Positions 31,921-40,780 of a DNA stretch of 53,877 bases are shown piece after piece (the first letter of the stretch is position 1; the number at the start of each line of letters is the position of its first letter). Below the pieces are notes generated by a model. It was not told the DNA's origin. It worked only from the letters and a program-made list of their open reading frames with translations, and made no database searches. Source of the DNA: NAT127 sp041655035. Lineage in GTDB: Bacteria; Pseudomonadota; Gammaproteobacteria; Pseudomonadales; Porticoccaceae. The position numbers were made by a program, and so were the translations under genes. The stretch spans positions 1 to 53,877 of the forward strand of contig JBAZCN010000007.1 in NCBI GenBank assembly GCA_041655035.1, given 5' to 3'.

Positions 31921-32589
31921 ATGATCCGCTTCGAGAATGTCAGCAAGCGTTATCCCGGAGGGCACGAAGCCCTGTCCAATCTCAGCCTCGACCTGGCGGC
32001 CGGGGAGTTTGCGTTTCTGACCGGCCACTCGGGCGCCGGCAAAAGCACGCTGCTCAAGTTGATCATGCTGATGGAGCGGCCCACCGCCGGCCAGGTGCTG
32101 ATCAACGGCAAGAACCTCGGCCGTCTCCATGCCAGCCAGGTGCCGTACTACCGGCGCCGGGTCGGCGTGGTGTTCCAGAACCATCATCTGCTCTTCGATC
32201 GCAGTGTTTTCGACAACGTAGCCCTGCCGCTGCAGGTATCCGGGCATCCCCGCGAGGAGATCGCCAAGCGGGTGCGGGCGGCGCTCGACAAGGTGGGCTT
32301 GCTGGGCAGGGAGGGCCAGAACCCCATTACGCTGTCCAGTGGCGAGCAGCAGCGGGTGGGGATTGCCCGGGCAGTGGTGCACAAGCCCCGCATCCTGCTG
32401 GCGGACGAGCCTACCGGTAACCTGGACCCGGAGCTGTCGGCGGAGATCATGAACCTGTTTCGGGATTTCAACCGGGTGGGCGTCACCGTGCTGATCGCCA
32501 CCCACGATATCGCCCTGATCACGCCCATGGGTTGTCGGGAGCTTCACCTCCACGACGGCCGTCTGGTTGGAGGCCGGGATGACAGCTAA
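31921..32589 (+). CDS. ftsE: Cell-division ATP-binding protein FtsE
   Basis: The 222-residue ABC ATPase of the FtsEX divisome complex has Walker A GHSGAGKST, Q-loop VFQNHHLL, signature LSSGEQQRVGIARAVVHKP (LSSGE in place of LSGGE), Walker B ILLADEPTGNLD and the switch His in ATHDIALI. It pairs with FtsX to control peptidoglycan hydrolases. It overlaps ftsX by 11 bases. Confidence 0.97.
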   Translation: MIRFENVSKRYPGGHEALSNLSLDLAAGEFAFLTGHSGAGKSTLLKLIMLMERPTAGQVLINGKNLGRLHASQVPYYRRRVGVVFQNHHLLFDRSVFDNVALPLQVSGHPREEIAKRVRAALDKVGLLGREGQNPITLSSGEQQRVGIARAVVHKPRILLADEPTGNLDPELSAEIMNLFRDFNRVGVTVLIATHDIALITPMGCRELHLHDGRLVGGRDDS

Positions 32590-33598
32590 GCCTGTATCCC
32601 GGAGCGGCGGCAGGAAGACTGCGCCAGGTGGTCGCCAGCGGCGGGGGGCGAGCGGTGCCAGGGCGCAGTTGCGGCAGTTGCTGGCCAGTTATGTTCGCCA
32701 TCACCGCGAAACGGTGGCTGCCAGCTTGGCGAGGTTGGCCGCCACCCCGCTGCAGACGCTGATGACCATGCTGGTGGTGGCCATCGCGCTGGCCCTTCCC
32801 GCCAGCCTGTACACCGCGGTCGACAACCTCCGCCAGCTGGGCGGGGAAGTCGAATTCAATACCCGGATGACGGTGTTCCTGCGCCATGATTTGACGCCGC
32901 AGGATATCGACACCCTGCTTGCCGCCCTGGGCGATATGGCGCATATCGAGGCCGCCACCCTGGTGACGCCGGAGGAGGCGCTGGCCGAGTTCAGCGAGAC
33001 GTCGGGCTTTGGCGATGTCCTCGACCTGCTCGACGACAACCCGCTGCCGGCAGTGCTGCTGGTGGTGCCGGCGGCGGAAGCGAGCGCCAGTCCCGACGTC
33101 GCCGAGGCCCTGACACGGGCCATTGCCCGACAGCCCCAGGTGGACGATGTGGCGGTCGATCTCGCCTGGCTGCAGCGCCTGCAGGCGCTGCTCGATATCG
33201 GCCACCGCCTGGTCTACGCCATGGGGGCGGCTCTGGGCATCGGTGTCGTGGTGATCATGGGCAATACCATTCGTCTCGCCATCGAGAGTCGCCGCGATGA
33301 GATCGTGGTAGTCAAGCTGATTGGCGGCACCGATCGCTACGTGCGCCGCCCTTTCCTTTATGGGGGGTTGTGGTTCGGCTTTGGCGGCGGTCTGCTCGCC
33401 TGGCTGCTGGTCTGGCTGGGGGTGCTGCTGGTGGGTGGCACGGTGGGCCAGTTGGCGGTGCTCTACCAGAGTGGCTTCGCCATTTCCGGCCCCGGCTTCG
33501 GCGCCCTTCTGCTGTTGCTGTCGGGCGGTGCCCTGCTGGGCTCCCTGGGGGCCTGGATCGCGGTTTCCCAGCATCTCAGGCATATCGAGCCGGAGTGA
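32579..33598 (+). CDS. ftsX: Cell-division protein FtsX
   Basis: This 339-residue membrane partner of FtsE has a basic cytoplasmic N-terminus, TM1 (MTMLVVAIALALPASLYT), a periplasmic domain with FNTRMTVFLRHDLT, and three C-terminal TMs (about 225-245, 270-300 and 315-330). The ATG at 32579 has GGAGG 5 bases upstream, within the ftsE end. The TTG at 32567 is less likely. Confidence 0.95.
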   Translation: MTAKPVSRSGGRKTAPGGRQRRGASGARAQLRQLLASYVRHHRETVAASLARLAATPLQTLMTMLVVAIALALPASLYTAVDNLRQLGGEVEFNTRMTVFLRHDLTPQDIDTLLAALGDMAHIEAATLVTPEEALAEFSETSGFGDVLDLLDDNPLPAVLLVVPAAEASASPDVAEALTRAIARQPQVDDVAVDLAWLQRLQALLDIGHRLVYAMGAALGIGVVVIMGNTIRLAIESRRDEIVVVKLIGGTDRYVRRPFLYGGLWFGFGGGLLAWLLVWLGVLLVGGTVGQLAVLYQSGFAISGPGFGALLLLLSGGALLGSLGAWIAVSQHLRHIEPE

Positions 33599-33643
33599 TA
33601 AAGACCATCTAAAACAGCCGGTTAGTTGAACTTTTCGCAAATA

Positions 33644-33671
33644 TGGACATCCAAATGCAAACTGTTAAACT
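33644..33671 (+). promoter_or_regulatory. Possible promoter of rpoH
   Basis: TGGACA (33644-33649) and TAAACT (33666-33671) are 16 bp apart, about 28 bases before the rpoH start. The elements are imperfect, and rpoH usually has several promoters, so this is one candidate. Confidence 0.35.
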
Positions 33672-33698
33672 AGCTTCACATCCTAGTTAGAGGCCCGT

Positions 33699-34550
33699 AT
33701 GAAAAAAAGTTTACAACCTGTGGCGATGCTGTCTCCCGGTGAGAATCTTGCGTCCTACATGCAGGGTGTCAACGCCATACCTATCCTCAGCGTCGAGGAA
33801 GAAGGCGCGCTCGCCGATCGACTTTACTACCACAATGATCTCGATGCCGCCCGCAGCCTGGTATTGTCCCACCTGCGCTTCGTGGTTCATATCGCCCGTT
33901 CCTACAACGGTTACGGCCTGCCGCTGGCCGACCTGATCCAGGAAGGCAATGTGGGCCTGATGAAGGCGGTCAAGCGCTTCAATCCGGAGAAAGGCGTGCG
34001 CCTGGTGTCGTTTGCCGTGCACTGGATCAAGGCCGAGATACACGAATACATCCTGCGCAACTGGCGCATCGTCCGGGTGGCCACCACCAAGGCCCAGCGC
34101 AAACTGTTCTTCAACCTGCGCAGCGCCAAGAAAGGCCTGGCCTGGCTCAACAACGAGGAAGCCGCGGCGGTCGCCCAGGACCTCGGTGTCGAGGTCGCCC
34201 ACGTGCGCGAGATGGAGCAGCGGCTGTCGGCCCGGGATACCGCCTTCGATGCTCCCGATGACGATGATGACAACGCCTGGCAGGCCCCGGTCCACTACCT
34301 GGAGGACCGCCGCGCCGACCCGGCCCTGCAACTGGAAGAGGCCGATTGGAGGGAAACCAGCCACGACCGGCTGTTCGAGGCGCTGTCCGATCTCGATGAG
34401 CGCAGTCGCGATATCCTCCAGCAGCGCTGGCTCAACGACGACAAGGCCACCCTGCACGATCTTGCCGACCAGTACGGCATCTCCGCGGAGCGGATCCGCC
34501 AGATCGAGCAGAACGCCATGAAAAAGGTCCGTATGGCCATGGAAGCCTGA
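33699..34550 (+). CDS. rpoH: Heat-shock sigma factor RpoH (sigma-32)
   Basis: This 283-residue sigma factor has region 2 (RFVVHIARSYNGYGLPLADLIQEGNVGLMKAVKRF and SFAVHWIKAEIHEYILRNWRIV), the sigma-32-specific RpoH box (QRKLFFNLRS), and region 4 (RSRDILQQRWLNDD, LHDLADQYGISAERIRQIE). It drives chaperone and protease genes. The ftsYEX-rpoH order is conserved in gammaproteobacteria. Confidence 0.97.
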   Translation: MKKSLQPVAMLSPGENLASYMQGVNAIPILSVEEEGALADRLYYHNDLDAARSLVLSHLRFVVHIARSYNGYGLPLADLIQEGNVGLMKAVKRFNPEKGVRLVSFAVHWIKAEIHEYILRNWRIVRVATTKAQRKLFFNLRSAKKGLAWLNNEEAAAVAQDLGVEVAHVREMEQRLSARDTAFDAPDDDDDNAWQAPVHYLEDRRADPALQLEEADWRETSHDRLFEALSDLDERSRDILQQRWLNDDKATLHDLADQYGISAERIRQIEQNAMKKVRMAMEA

Positions 34551-34584
34551 CCGGCGCCCGCTTGTCACAGCCATACCATCGGGG

Positions 34585-34608
34585 AAAGCCGCAGATTCGC
34601 GGCTTTTC
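34585..34608 (+). terminator. Intrinsic terminator of rpoH
   Basis: AAGCCGC-AGATTC-GCGGCTT is followed by TTCC, 35 bases after the rpoH stop. The T-tract is short but the stem is GC-rich. Confidence 0.7.
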
Positions 34609-34642
34609 CATTTCTGCCGGACCTGACCGACCGAGGCTCACC

Positions 34643-35023
34643 ATGTCGAAACCCCTGGGAATCCTTGCCGCCGCCAGCGGCCTCGTCGCCGTTGTGTGCG
34701 GTGCTTTTGGCGCTCACGGCCTCAAGGCCAGCCTGTCGCCGGCGATGCTGGCAACCTGGGAAACCGCCGTCAGTTACCAGTTCTATCACACCCTGGCGTT
34801 ATTGACACTGGCGTTGTCTCCACTGGCCGCGACGACCTCGGGGCGACTTGCCGGATGGTTGTTCGTCGCCGGCACGGCGATCTTCTCCGGCAGCCTCTAT
34901 ATCCTGGTATTGCTCGGCATGCCCTGGCTGGGGATGGTCACCCCGATAGGTGGCGTACTGCTGATAATCGGCTGGGCCGCCCTGCTGCTGGCGTTTGCCC
35001 GCCGCCACGGCAGCGACCACTGA
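34643..35023 (+). CDS. DUF423 membrane protein
   Basis: This 126-residue protein has four membrane segments and the family motifs AAASGLVAVVCGAFGAHGLKASL near the start and ETAVSYQFYHTLALL. The family includes YgdD of E. coli. Function is unknown. The start at 34643 (MSKPLG) gives the expected length. It lies 9 bases before trmB. Confidence 0.9.
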   Translation: MSKPLGILAAASGLVAVVCGAFGAHGLKASLSPAMLATWETAVSYQFYHTLALLTLALSPLAATTSGRLAGWLFVAGTAIFSGSLYILVLLGMPWLGMVTPIGGVLLIIGWAALLLAFARRHGSDH

Positions 35024-35032
35024 GGCCGGGGG

Positions 35033-35731
35033 ATGGAGGATATTCGCCCGGAATTCAACAAGAAATCCATTCGCAGCTACGTGGTGCGGGCAGGCCGCAT
35101 GACCGAGGGCCAGCGCCGCGCCTTCGACGATCACTGGCCGGACTACGGCCTCAGCCTGTTCTCCGGTCCCGTCGACTGGACGGCGGTGTTCGGCCGCAGC
35201 GCCCCGGTGGTGCTGGAAATCGGTTTTGGCATGGGCGATTCGCTGCTGGCGATGGCCGAGGCGGAGCCGGACAAGGATTTCGTCGGCATCGAGGTCCACC
35301 CCCCCGGGGTGGGGCGCTTGATCAATAACGCCGGGGAGGCAGGCATCGGCAACCTCCGGGTGTACATGGCCGACGCCATCGATGTCATCGACGATTGCAT
35401 TGCCGACGGCAGCCTCGCCCGGATCCAGGTGTATTTTCCCGATCCCTGGCACAAGAAAAAACACAACAAGCGGCGGATCATCCAGCCGGCCTTTGTGGCG
35501 AAGCTTCGCGGCAAGCTCGAAATCGGTGGCCTGCTGCACTTGGCCACAGACTGGCAGGACTACGCCGAGGCGATGCTCGAGGTGATGACCGCCGCCGAGG
35601 GTTACGCCAATGTCGATCCCGCGGGCGGCTATGTGCCGCGACCTGAGTTTCGCCCGGTGACCAAGTTCGAAAAGCGCGGTGAGCGACTCGGGCACGGCGT
35701 CTGGGACCTGTTGTTCCGACGCTGCGCCTGA
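35033..35731 (+). CDS. trmB: tRNA (guanine-46-N7)-methyltransferase
   Basis: The 232-residue SAM enzyme methylates G46 in tRNA. It has RSYVVRAGRMT, SAM-binding LEIGFGMGDSLLAMA, GIEVHPPGVGRL, the catalytic YFPDPWHKKKHNKRR and the C-terminal TKFEKRGERLGHGVWDL. The ATG at 35033 follows GGGG closely. Confidence 0.96.
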   Translation: MEDIRPEFNKKSIRSYVVRAGRMTEGQRRAFDDHWPDYGLSLFSGPVDWTAVFGRSAPVVLEIGFGMGDSLLAMAEAEPDKDFVGIEVHPPGVGRLINNAGEAGIGNLRVYMADAIDVIDDCIADGSLARIQVYFPDPWHKKKHNKRRIIQPAFVAKLRGKLEIGGLLHLATDWQDYAEAMLEVMTAAEGYANVDPAGGYVPRPEFRPVTKFEKRGERLGHGVWDLLFRRCA

Positions 35732-35834
35732 CCCCGGATATGAACCCCACCTGGCTTTTGTTGTCCCCTGTGGCCGGTGGGCGGAATGAGTTACCATGAC
35801 AATCAACCATAACGGTGTTTAAGGAACCCTGCAT

Positions 35835-36554
35835 ATGAAAGTAAATAAACTGGCTGCGGTAGTAGCTTTGGCGGTGCTCGTCACGGGCTGTGAGAAAGTG
35901 TCCGAAGGCAAAATGGATGGTGCGGTGGACATCTCCACCAAGGAACAGAAGCTGAGCTATATCTTTGGCCAGAATATCGGCGGCCAGTTCAAGGCAGAGG
36001 GCATGACCGTCGATGTCGCGGCGTTTTCCGCCGGTGTTCAGGATGCGCTCAGCGATGCGGAGCCGAAACTTGCCCAGGACGACGTGATCGCCGTGCTGGA
36101 ATCCTTCCAGCAGGAACAGATCGCCCAGCGCGAAGCTGAAAACAGCGCTCTGGCCGAGAAGAACAAGGCCGAAGGCGATACCTTCCTTGCCGAGAATGGC
36201 AAGAAGGATGACGTGGTCACACTCGAGAGCGGCCTGCAGTACAGGATCGTCGAGGAAGGGGAAGGCGGTTCACCGGGCCCGGAAGATACGGTCGAGGTCC
36301 ACTATACCGGTACGCTGATCGACGGCACCGAGTTCGATAGCTCGCACCGGCGCGGGGTTCCCGCCACATTTGGTGTCAACCAGGTGATCCCCGGCTGGAC
36401 CGAGGCCCTGCAGTTGATGAAGGAAGGCGCCAAATGGGAGTTGTTCATCCCGCCGAGCCTGGCCTATGGCCCGGGCGGCACCGGCGGCCCCATCGGTCCC
36501 AACCAGACGCTGATCTTCGAAGTGGAACTGCTCAAGTCTTCGGTAGAGGAATAA
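35835..36554 (+). CDS. FKBP-type peptidyl-prolyl isomerase, lipoprotein
   Basis: This 239-residue protein has a lipobox (AVLVTGC, Cys about residue 19), so it is probably anchored in the outer membrane facing the periplasm. The N-terminal helical dimerisation part (KLSYIFGQNIGGQFKAEGM..., long charged helix to about 125) precedes the FKBP domain (LQYRIVEEGEGGSPGPEDTVEVHYTG, GTEFDSSHRRG, QVIPGWTEALQLMKEGAKWELFIPPSLAYG). This is the Mip/FkpA layout. AAGGA precedes the ATG. Confidence 0.93.
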   Translation: MKVNKLAAVVALAVLVTGCEKVSEGKMDGAVDISTKEQKLSYIFGQNIGGQFKAEGMTVDVAAFSAGVQDALSDAEPKLAQDDVIAVLESFQQEQIAQREAENSALAEKNKAEGDTFLAENGKKDDVVTLESGLQYRIVEEGEGGSPGPEDTVEVHYTGTLIDGTEFDSSHRRGVPATFGVNQVIPGWTEALQLMKEGAKWELFIPPSLAYGPGGTGGPIGPNQTLIFEVELLKSSVEE

Positions 36555-36601
36555 GCCTCAGCAGCGGGAGCGGCGCCCCAGCCCGGCGCTGATCTCCTTT
36601 C

Positions 36602-36627
36602 GGCTCCCACGTGTCAGTGTGGGAGCC
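36602..36627. terminator. Hairpin between convergent FKBP gene and lrgB
   Basis: GGCTCCCAC-N8-GTGGGAGCC forms a 9-bp stem just before the lrgB stop and 48 bases after the FKBP stop. It has no strong T-run, so termination is only likely. Confidence 0.55.
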
Positions 36628-37343
36628 TACCCTCCTTCCCATCCTCCAAGGATATGCATCAGCAGCGGCAGTGCCAGGGCGGTCAACAGGCCGGTGAGGC
36701 CCATGGCGAGACTGGCGAAGGCGCCGCAGCGGGGGCTGATTTCGAAGGCCCGGGCGGTACCTGCGCCGTGGGCGTTGACGCCCAGGGCGACGCCGAGGAT
36801 ACGTTCGTCGCCGATCCCCAGCAGTCTGAGCAGCGGTTCCGCCACCATCACCCCCACGACACCGGTGAAGATCACCAGGCCCGCCGCCAACGGGGCGATA
36901 GCGCCGATGGTCTCGGCGACACCCAGGGCGATCGGGGTGCTCACCGATTTGGTGGCCACCGACGACAGTATCTCCCTGCCGCCGAGCGCCGCCGCCAGGC
37001 CGATGGCAACCACTGGTGCTATCACCGCGCCGCCCGCGATGGCGACCACCAGTGGGGTCAGTACCGCTCTAAGGCGGCGCAGCTCGTGGTGCAGGGGCAG
37101 CGCCAGGGCCACAGTGGCCGGGCCCAACAGCCAGTAGAAGGGCGCCGAATAGCGGCGGAAGCTGGCGTAATCCGGGTAGACCGCGAACACGATCAGCGCC
37201 AGCAGCAGGCCGCCGCTCAATAGCGGATGGAGGATCGGCAGGTGCCCGGAAGCGACGAACAGCCGCAGTGCCAGCAGGTAGACCGCGACCACCAGGGCGG
37301 TAGTGGCGATAATCGCCAAGCCGCTGTCGAGCACTTCAGCCAT
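36627..37343 (-). CDS. lrgB: LrgB/CidB-family membrane protein
   Basis: This 238-residue hydrophobic protein has about seven membrane helices and the family motifs FYWLLGPATVALALPLH, SVATKSVSTPIALG and GVNAHGAGTARAFE. LrgAB/CidAB proteins are thought to form holin-like or export channels; roles in Gram-negatives are unclear. It is the last gene of the gshA operon, overlapping lrgA by 8 bases. Confidence 0.92.
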   Translation of the reverse strand: MAEVLDSGLAIIATTALVVAVYLLALRLFVASGHLPILHPLLSGGLLLALIVFAVYPDYASFRRYSAPFYWLLGPATVALALPLHHELRRLRAVLTPLVVAIAGGAVIAPVVAIGLAAALGGREILSSVATKSVSTPIALGVAETIGAIAPLAAGLVIFTGVVGVMVAEPLLRLLGIGDERILGVALGVNAHGAGTARAFEISPRCGAFASLAMGLTGLLTALALPLLMHILGGWEGG

Positions 37344-37704
37344 GGCGCCGGCCTGTCAGCAGCCACCTCATCAGCAGCGCCGTGAGCGCGATCGACAACG
37401 GCGTGGCGACGGCGATGGCGGCGGCGATAGCCAGCCAGTGGCGGGTGAGCAGATCGCCGAGAAAGAACATGCCGACCGCGGCGGGCAGGAACAGCAGCGA
37501 CAGGTAGCGGATCAGCTGGAAGGCGGAAGCCGCGAGCCAGGGGCGGTGGTCGGTGTCGATCAGCTGCAGGGCGAGCAGCAACAGAAAAAGGCCGGCCACG
37601 GGCCCGGGTACTGGCACCCCCCCGAACCGCACCAGTGCTTCACCGAGCCCCTGGAACAGTACCAGTACGCTCAATCCTTGCAGCAGTTCAACGGCACGTT
37701 TCAT
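37336..37704 (-). CDS. lrgA: LrgA/CidA-family holin-like protein
   Basis: This 122-residue protein has four membrane helices and the family motifs VLVLFQGLGEALVRF, PVPGPVAGLFLLLLAL and YLSLLFLPAAVGMFF. The ATG at 37704 overlaps the dsbB stop (ATGA). It probably works together with LrgB. Confidence 0.9.
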   Translation of the reverse strand: MKRAVELLQGLSVLVLFQGLGEALVRFGGVPVPGPVAGLFLLLLALQLIDTDHRPWLAASAFQLIRYLSLLFLPAAVGMFFLGDLLTRHWLAIAAAIAVATPLSIALTALLMRWLLTGRRHG

Positions 37705-38207
37705 TGCCGGCTGTGACGGGTCGGGCGCGCCACCTGCCACAGCGACAGCAGGATGATGACGGCGAAGCACATCAGCAGCCAGCCGGGGATGCTGATGCCG
37801 AACAGAGACCAGTCGACCTTGGCGCAATTGCCGTCGCCCTTGAGCAAAAGCGGCAATACCTCGGCAAAGGAGAAGCTGTCGAACAGGAAATCGGCGGGCG
37901 GACCGCAGGCCGGTACCTGGTCTTCCGGCAGGCTCTGCAGCCACAGCTGGCGGATGGAGAAGCCGCCGCCGCCAGCGGCGGCGAGCGCGGTCGCGATGCC
38001 GTAGCCGCGGATGCCGGCGAGGCCTGGATTGTGAAGCGCGGCAAGCAGGGCCACGACGCCGGCGGCGATCACGAATACCCGCTGGACTATGCACAGATAA
38101 CAGGGCACCAGGTTCATGACGTATTGCATGTACAGCGCAATGGCCATCAGGCCGCCACAGCCGAGGGCGATCAGCAGGAAGATTTGGCGGGAACTGGGCG
38201 TTGTCAT
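37701..38207 (-). CDS. dsbB: Disulfide bond formation protein DsbB
   Basis: This 168-residue inner-membrane protein reoxidises DsbA and passes electrons to quinone. It has four membrane helices, the first periplasmic Cys pair VPCYLCIVQR (about residues 35-40) and the second pair as PACGPP...DGNCAK. It sits between acpH and lrgA with ATGA overlaps at both ends. No dsbA is in the window. Confidence 0.94.
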   Translation of the reverse strand: MTTPSSRQIFLLIALGCGGLMAIALYMQYVMNLVPCYLCIVQRVFVIAAGVVALLAALHNPGLAGIRGYGIATALAAAGGGGFSIRQLWLQSLPEDQVPACGPPADFLFDSFSFAEVLPLLLKGDGNCAKVDWSLFGISIPGWLLMCFAVIILLSLWQVARPTRHSRQ

Positions 38208-38797
38208 GGTCGGGATTCCTGTGGGGCGGCGTGGTGGGCGAATTCTATCAGGTCTGTCATCAGGGTTTCGAAATCCTGCTGGAGACGGACCCGCTCGGCG
38301 TCGAGTGCCGGCCAGGCATCGCCCAGGGCTACCTGGTGGCGCAGGCGCTTGCCGACATTGTCGAGCACGGTGGGCACCGCATCGGGCAAACGATAGCTTT
38401 CCAGCCAGTGGACTTGTGGGGCGACCTGGCAAAAGTGCAGGGCCCGGGCCGGCAGGATGGCCTGGTGGCGGGCCAGGTGACGGTAGAAGTCTTGGCAAAA
38501 TTCCGCCAGCGGCGTGTCGTGAAAATCGCCCCAGCGACGGGCCAGCAGGTGGTCGAAATAGATGTCGAGCAGTATCCCGCGGTAGCGCCGCCACTGTGCG
38601 GGGAGGCGGTTGGTGGCGCTGACGAACGCCGGATGGCGGTCGGTGATCACGTCGATCCTGCGATGCAGGCGAATGCCGTGTTCGATGCGGGGCGGCAGCT
38701 CGCCGCGCAGCGGACCCTTGACGAAATCTCCGAGCAGCCCGCCCACCTGGACATCGCGGTCGGGACCGGACAGCAGCAGGTGGGCGAGATAGTTCAC
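38204..38797 (-). CDS. acpH: Acyl carrier protein phosphodiesterase
   Basis: The 197-residue AcpH-family protein removes the phosphopantetheine arm from ACP. It has MNYLAHLLLS, GGLLGDFVKG and GIRLHRRIDVITDRHP, with HD-like metal residues. It starts with GTG at 38797 overlapping the gshA stop (GTGA) and ends overlapping dsbB. Confidence 0.92.
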   Translation of the reverse strand: MNYLAHLLLSGPDRDVQVGGLLGDFVKGPLRGELPPRIEHGIRLHRRIDVITDRHPAFVSATNRLPAQWRRYRGILLDIYFDHLLARRWGDFHDTPLAEFCQDFYRHLARHQAILPARALHFCQVAPQVHWLESYRLPDAVPTVLDNVGKRLRHQVALGDAWPALDAERVRLQQDFETLMTDLIEFAHHAAPQESRP

Positions 38798-40374
38798 GGG
38801 TTGTATTGGTTGTAATAGGTGGCGAGAAACTCGTCGAAGTCGAGGCTGTCACTGGCCTCGATGGCGGCCTGGTCGGCGATCGACTTGCCGGCCAGTTGCT
38901 GATAGAAGTCGGCGACAGCGGGATCCAGCTCGCCGTCGAGGAAATACTCCTGCAAGGCCCGGGCGTGGTGCAGGCCCAGTTGCAGGTAGCTGATTTCCTC
39001 GCGCCGCATGATATCGAGGACCTGGGCCGACGGGGTTTGCGCCGGATCGCCGAGGCGCTGTTCGAGGGCGGCGAGGGCGGCGCCATGGCAATCCGTACCG
39101 GTGGCGTCATCGAGCAGTTGCGCGACCGGGGCCATGGCGGCGAACAGCTCGTTGCCCCACTCGCCGACACTGCCGTGGCCACCGTTGCGCTTGAGCCGCA
39201 GCTGTGGATCGCGGCCGCGGTAGACGATCAGTTTCTGGTTGTCGAGGATGTCGCGATATTCACGGTCGTCGGTGGGCGGGCTGTCCGCCATCAGACAGTA
39301 AAGCAGGAAGACATCGAGGAAGTGGATTTGCTGGGCGTCGATGCCCACCGGGGTAAAGGGGTTGAGGTCGATACAGCGCACCTCGATGTACTCCACGCCG
39401 CGTTCGGTGAGCGCCTTGATGGGCGTTTCGCCCGGGCGGGTGGTGCGCTTGGGGCGGATGGTGCTGTAGAACTCGTTCTCGATCTGCAGCAGATGGGTGC
39501 TCAGTTGCCGGTATTCGCCCCGCTCATCCTTGAGACCGATGGTTTCGTAAGGCGGATAAGGCTGGGTGAGGGCGTTGCGCAGCGTCTCGATATAGCTGTC
39601 GACATTGTTGTAGCACACGGTGAGGGATTCCTGGGCACTGCTCTGGTACCCCAGGTCGCCCATCCGCAGCGAGGTGGCGAATGGCGTGTGGAGGCTGTGA
39701 TCGCTGCCGCCGATCGGCTCCAACTGGTGTTCCATGTTGTTGACGTAGGAGCGGCACACCGCCGGTGCGGCGCCGAACAGGTACAACAGCAGCCAGGTAT
39801 TGCGGCGAAAATTGCGAATCAGGTGGAAGTAGCGCTGGGTCTTGTAGCTGTGGAAGCTCTGGCTGTCGTTGCTCGCGGTTTGCAGCAGGCTCAGGCATTC
39901 GTCGGGCACCGACCAGTTGTAATGGATGCCGGCGATGGTCTGCATCACCCGCCCGTAACGATGGCCAAGGCCGAGACGATAGATCTTTTTCATCCTGCCG
40001 ATATTGGAGCTGCCGTAATCCGCCACCGGCACCTGGCTTTCGCCGCCGACGGCACAGGGCATGCTGTGGACCCACAGCATTTCATCGCCGAGATTGCGGT
40101 AGATGAAGCGGTGGATGTCGGTGAGGGTACCGAGCAGCTCGGCTACGCTGGTCACCGGCGGGGTGATCATCTCCAGCAGGGCCTCGGAGTAATCCGTGGT
40201 GATCCGCGGGTGGGTCAGCGCCGAACCCAGGGCTCTGGGGTGCGGGCTCTGGGCCAGCTGACCATCGTCGGTGACTCGCAGGCTTTCCTTTTCCAGGCCG
40301 CGCTTGATGGCGGTGAGCAGCAGGCGGTTTTCCGGGGCGGAAAGAATCCGCAGGGCTTGATTGAAATCGGACAC
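38794..40374 (-). CDS. gshA: Glutamate-cysteine ligase
   Basis: The 526-residue enzyme makes gamma-glutamylcysteine, the first step of glutathione synthesis. It has the proteobacterial type-1 motifs RGLEKESLRV, TTDYSEALLEMITPP, HSMPCA, GIHYNWS, YVEVR-type EYIEVRCIDLNPF and a GHGSV element. The GTG at 40374 (VSDFNQALRIL) has AGGAA upstream and gives the normal length; the frame above it is not conserved. It is the first gene of a five-gene overlapping operon. Confidence 0.95.
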   Translation of the reverse strand: MSDFNQALRILSAPENRLLLTAIKRGLEKESLRVTDDGQLAQSPHPRALGSALTHPRITTDYSEALLEMITPPVTSVAELLGTLTDIHRFIYRNLGDEMLWVHSMPCAVGGESQVPVADYGSSNIGRMKKIYRLGLGHRYGRVMQTIAGIHYNWSVPDECLSLLQTASNDSQSFHSYKTQRYFHLIRNFRRNTWLLLYLFGAAPAVCRSYVNNMEHQLEPIGGSDHSLHTPFATSLRMGDLGYQSSAQESLTVCYNNVDSYIETLRNALTQPYPPYETIGLKDERGEYRQLSTHLLQIENEFYSTIRPKRTTRPGETPIKALTERGVEYIEVRCIDLNPFTPVGIDAQQIHFLDVFLLYCLMADSPPTDDREYRDILDNQKLIVYRGRDPQLRLKRNGGHGSVGEWGNELFAAMAPVAQLLDDATGTDCHGAALAALEQRLGDPAQTPSAQVLDIMRREEISYLQLGLHHARALQEYFLDGELDPAVADFYQQLAGKSIADQAAIEASDSLDFDEFLATYYNQYNP

Positions 40375-40399
40375 GGAGTTTCCTGAGAGGTAGTGGAGG

Positions 40400-40636
40400 T
40401 CAGACAGCGCTGAGAGTGGAAGTGACGTCCGGTTGTGGCCGTCCTTTCTCATCGGCGCTGCAGGTGACGACGCCGGCCCGGAGCTGGACATCCCGGGCAT
40501 TGAGCTCGATCAGTTGGTTCAGCGCCACATCCCGGTGCGGCGTGTGGAACAGGTTGCCGATATCGCCGGGCGGGGCCCAGTTCAGCTGCTTGTCGAGAAA
40601 TTCACCCTGGTGGTTCTGAATGATGAACAGCGTCAT
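40400..40636 (-). CDS. Small conserved-looking protein, 78 aa, next to gshA
   Basis: The product starts MTLFIIQNHQGEFLDKQLNW and has a mixed beta/alpha look with no signal peptide or membrane helix. It lies 25 bases upstream of gshA and is probably in the same transcript. I do not recognise a family. The codon use resembles the core genes. The ribosome site is weak. It could be a regulator or accessory protein, but nothing shows which. Confidence 0.7.
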   Translation of the reverse strand: MTLFIIQNHQGEFLDKQLNWAPPGDIGNLFHTPHRDVALNQLIELNARDVQLRAGVVTCSADEKGRPQPDVTSTLSAV

Positions 40637-40780
40637 GGTCGTACTGTGTGCCCGGTCAACAGCTTTGGAGGGCCAAGTGTAGCGCAATTCATTGCTGCCG
40701 CAATCGGCAAAGCGTGGCCACATTCCGGTCACAAAGTCTTTTCACAATGGCTCCGAACGGCTGGCAACGACGGAGGCAGA

